Source: Brumimicrobium sp. | Lineage (GTDB): Bacteria; Bacteroidota; Bacteroidia; Flavobacteriales_D; Crocinitomicaceae | Direction: 5' to 3' | Length of the DNA stretch: 64,000 nt | Assembly: GCA_023957385.1 (NCBI GenBank) | Contig: JAMLGZ010000001.1 | Span: 2,528,923-2,592,922, forward strand | Shown here: positions 63,170-64,000 of the stretch, piece after piece | Numbering within the stretch: position 1 is the stretch's first letter | Layout of the letters: each line of letters begins with the position of its first letter | Position numbers and translations under genes: made by a program | Notes under the pieces: generated by a model | What the model was told of the DNA's origin: nothing | Databases searched by the model: none | The model's input: only the letters and a program-made list of their open reading frames with translations

Positions 63170-64000
63170 TTAAAATCCACAATTTTGAGAAATATATTTT
63201 CCCGCTACTTCAGAACCTAGTTGCTGTGCTCTTTCCCAATCTTCACATGCACCTCCCATGTCACGCAACATTTCTTTAATCATTCCTCTATTCACTAGTG
63301 CTGAAGCATAATCTTTATCTAACTGTATGGCTTTATCTGCTGATTGCTTTGCGCCTTGATAGTCTTCCTTTTTGAACTTTACTGCTGCAATGTTTGCATA
63401 AGCTGGAGCATAATCACTCTTTATAGCAATACATTTTTCAAAATCAGACAGTGCTTCATCTAATTTCCCTCTTTCCATTTGTACAGCTCCTCTATTATTA
63501 AATGCTAGATGAAATTTGCTATCAATAGAAATTGCACGATTAAATGCATCCATAGCTCCATCATAATTTTTCATCTTGAATTTGGTGGTGCCAATATTAT
63601 TCAAAACAAATGCTAAACTCGGATTTTTACGAGCTGCTTCTTCATAATCAGCAATAGCTTTAGAATACTCTCCTTTCATTCGATAACAGCTACCTCTATC
63701 ATTAAACGCGTAGGCTAAATTTCCTTTTAAATCAATTGTAGAAGTAAAGGACTTAATTGCCCCATCGTAATCTTGTTGTAGAAACTGAAGTGTTCCATAA
63801 TTATAATGAATTTCTGGATTCTTTGGATCTGCTTTCAAAGCTTGTTTATAATCTGCCTCTGCTTTGGAGAAATCCCCAACGCCTTGGTAAGCAATAGCTC
63901 TTTGTGGTAAAGCTCTTGTATAAGTTGGGTCCTTTTCCAATAATTGTGTAAAAGTTGTTACAGCAGCCGCATAAGAATAAGCCTCATTTTCTGCAACCCC
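63170..64000 (-). CDS. tetratricopeptide repeat protein (5' end outside window)
   Basis: The C-terminal 276 residues of a TPR protein; the frame is open to the right edge with no start codon in view. It holds six to seven TPR units, for example LAYAFNDRGSCYRMKGEYSKAIADYEEAARKNP. It ends GACEDWERAQQLGSEVAGKYISQNCGF, a short conserved tail. It is upstream of the PD40/OmpA gene with a 12-base gap, suggesting co-expression as an envelope scaffold. The ATG-less frame at 63940 is not the start. Confidence 0.85.
   Translation of the reverse strand, partial: GVAENEAYSYAAAVTTFTQLLEKDPTYTRALPQRAIAYQGVGDFSKAEADYKQALKADPKNPEIHYNYGTLQFLQQDYDGAIKSFTSTIDLKGNLAYAFNDRGSCYRMKGEYSKAIADYEEAARKNPSLAFVLNNIGTTKFKMKNYDGAMDAFNRAISIDSKFHLAFNNRGAVQMERGKLDEALSDFEKCIAIKSDYAPAYANIAAVKFKKEDYQGAKQSADKAIQLDKDYASALVNRGMIKEMLRDMGGACEDWERAQQLGSEVAGKYISQNCGF

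Overview
The window comes from a low-GC member of the Bacteroidota, most likely Flavobacteriales-like. Four secreted proteins carry type IX secretion C-terminal sorting domains: type B at 2751 and 45657, type A at 21540 and 52317. There is a gldH gene beside ricT, a large DUF2723 membrane glycosyltransferase, a PD40-OmpA envelope protein, and several promoters of the Bacteroidota form (TTG, 17-20 bp, TAnnTTTG). I cannot name a genus.

Layout. 1-2457: end of a sensor histidine kinase and a PurF-like enzyme. 2751-8449: secreted beta-propeller/PKD protein with rluE, then rpsF-rpsR-rplI with a strong terminator. 8447-10025: xseB-xseA (minus). 10103-13149: small membrane protein, then selU-selD-SDR. 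13146-19907: lytic transglycosylase, and an operon of DUF2723 protein, polysaccharide deacetylase and thiL. 20036-21231: tRNA-Gln with promoter and terminator, then a REP-associated tyrosine transposase (RAYT) gene with REP-like palindromes beside it and inside its own reading frame. 21540-25785: T9SS protein, HMA protein, esterase, mdh. 26026-29690: a restriction-modification cassette (XRE regulator, C5 methyltransferase, PD-ExK nuclease, HNH protein) with an imperfect inverted repeat at its ends. 29838-31786: two decaying accessory genes, one with an amber codon at the signal-peptide junction and one whose start codon looks mutated to ATA. 31812-34873: a compact operon of lipoprotein, epimerase-CBS fusion, DAHP synthase and KdsC-like phosphatase. 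35079-45550: thioredoxin-like protein, dinB, lipid and sugar enzymes, OsmC, hemerythrin, gldH-ricT, xerD, aroQ, with two copies of a MITE-like element at 37.9 and 43.9 kb. 45657-53648: a large adhesin-like T9SS protein, yidD, a phosphodiesterase, two unknown small proteins, another T9SS protein. 53862-64000: clpB, a histone-deacetylase-like hydrolase, rpmE (type B), tpx, an unknown secreted protein, hemerythrin, an FAD-linked oxidase, the PD40-OmpA protein and a partial TPR protein.

Most of the window is ordinary core genome. The unusual parts are the RAYT gene invaded by its presumed substrate palindromes, the MITE-like family with nested hairpins, the R-M cassette bounded by inverted repeats next to decaying genes, and the operon in which three proteins each mirror a step of Kdo synthesis without being the standard Kdo enzymes.
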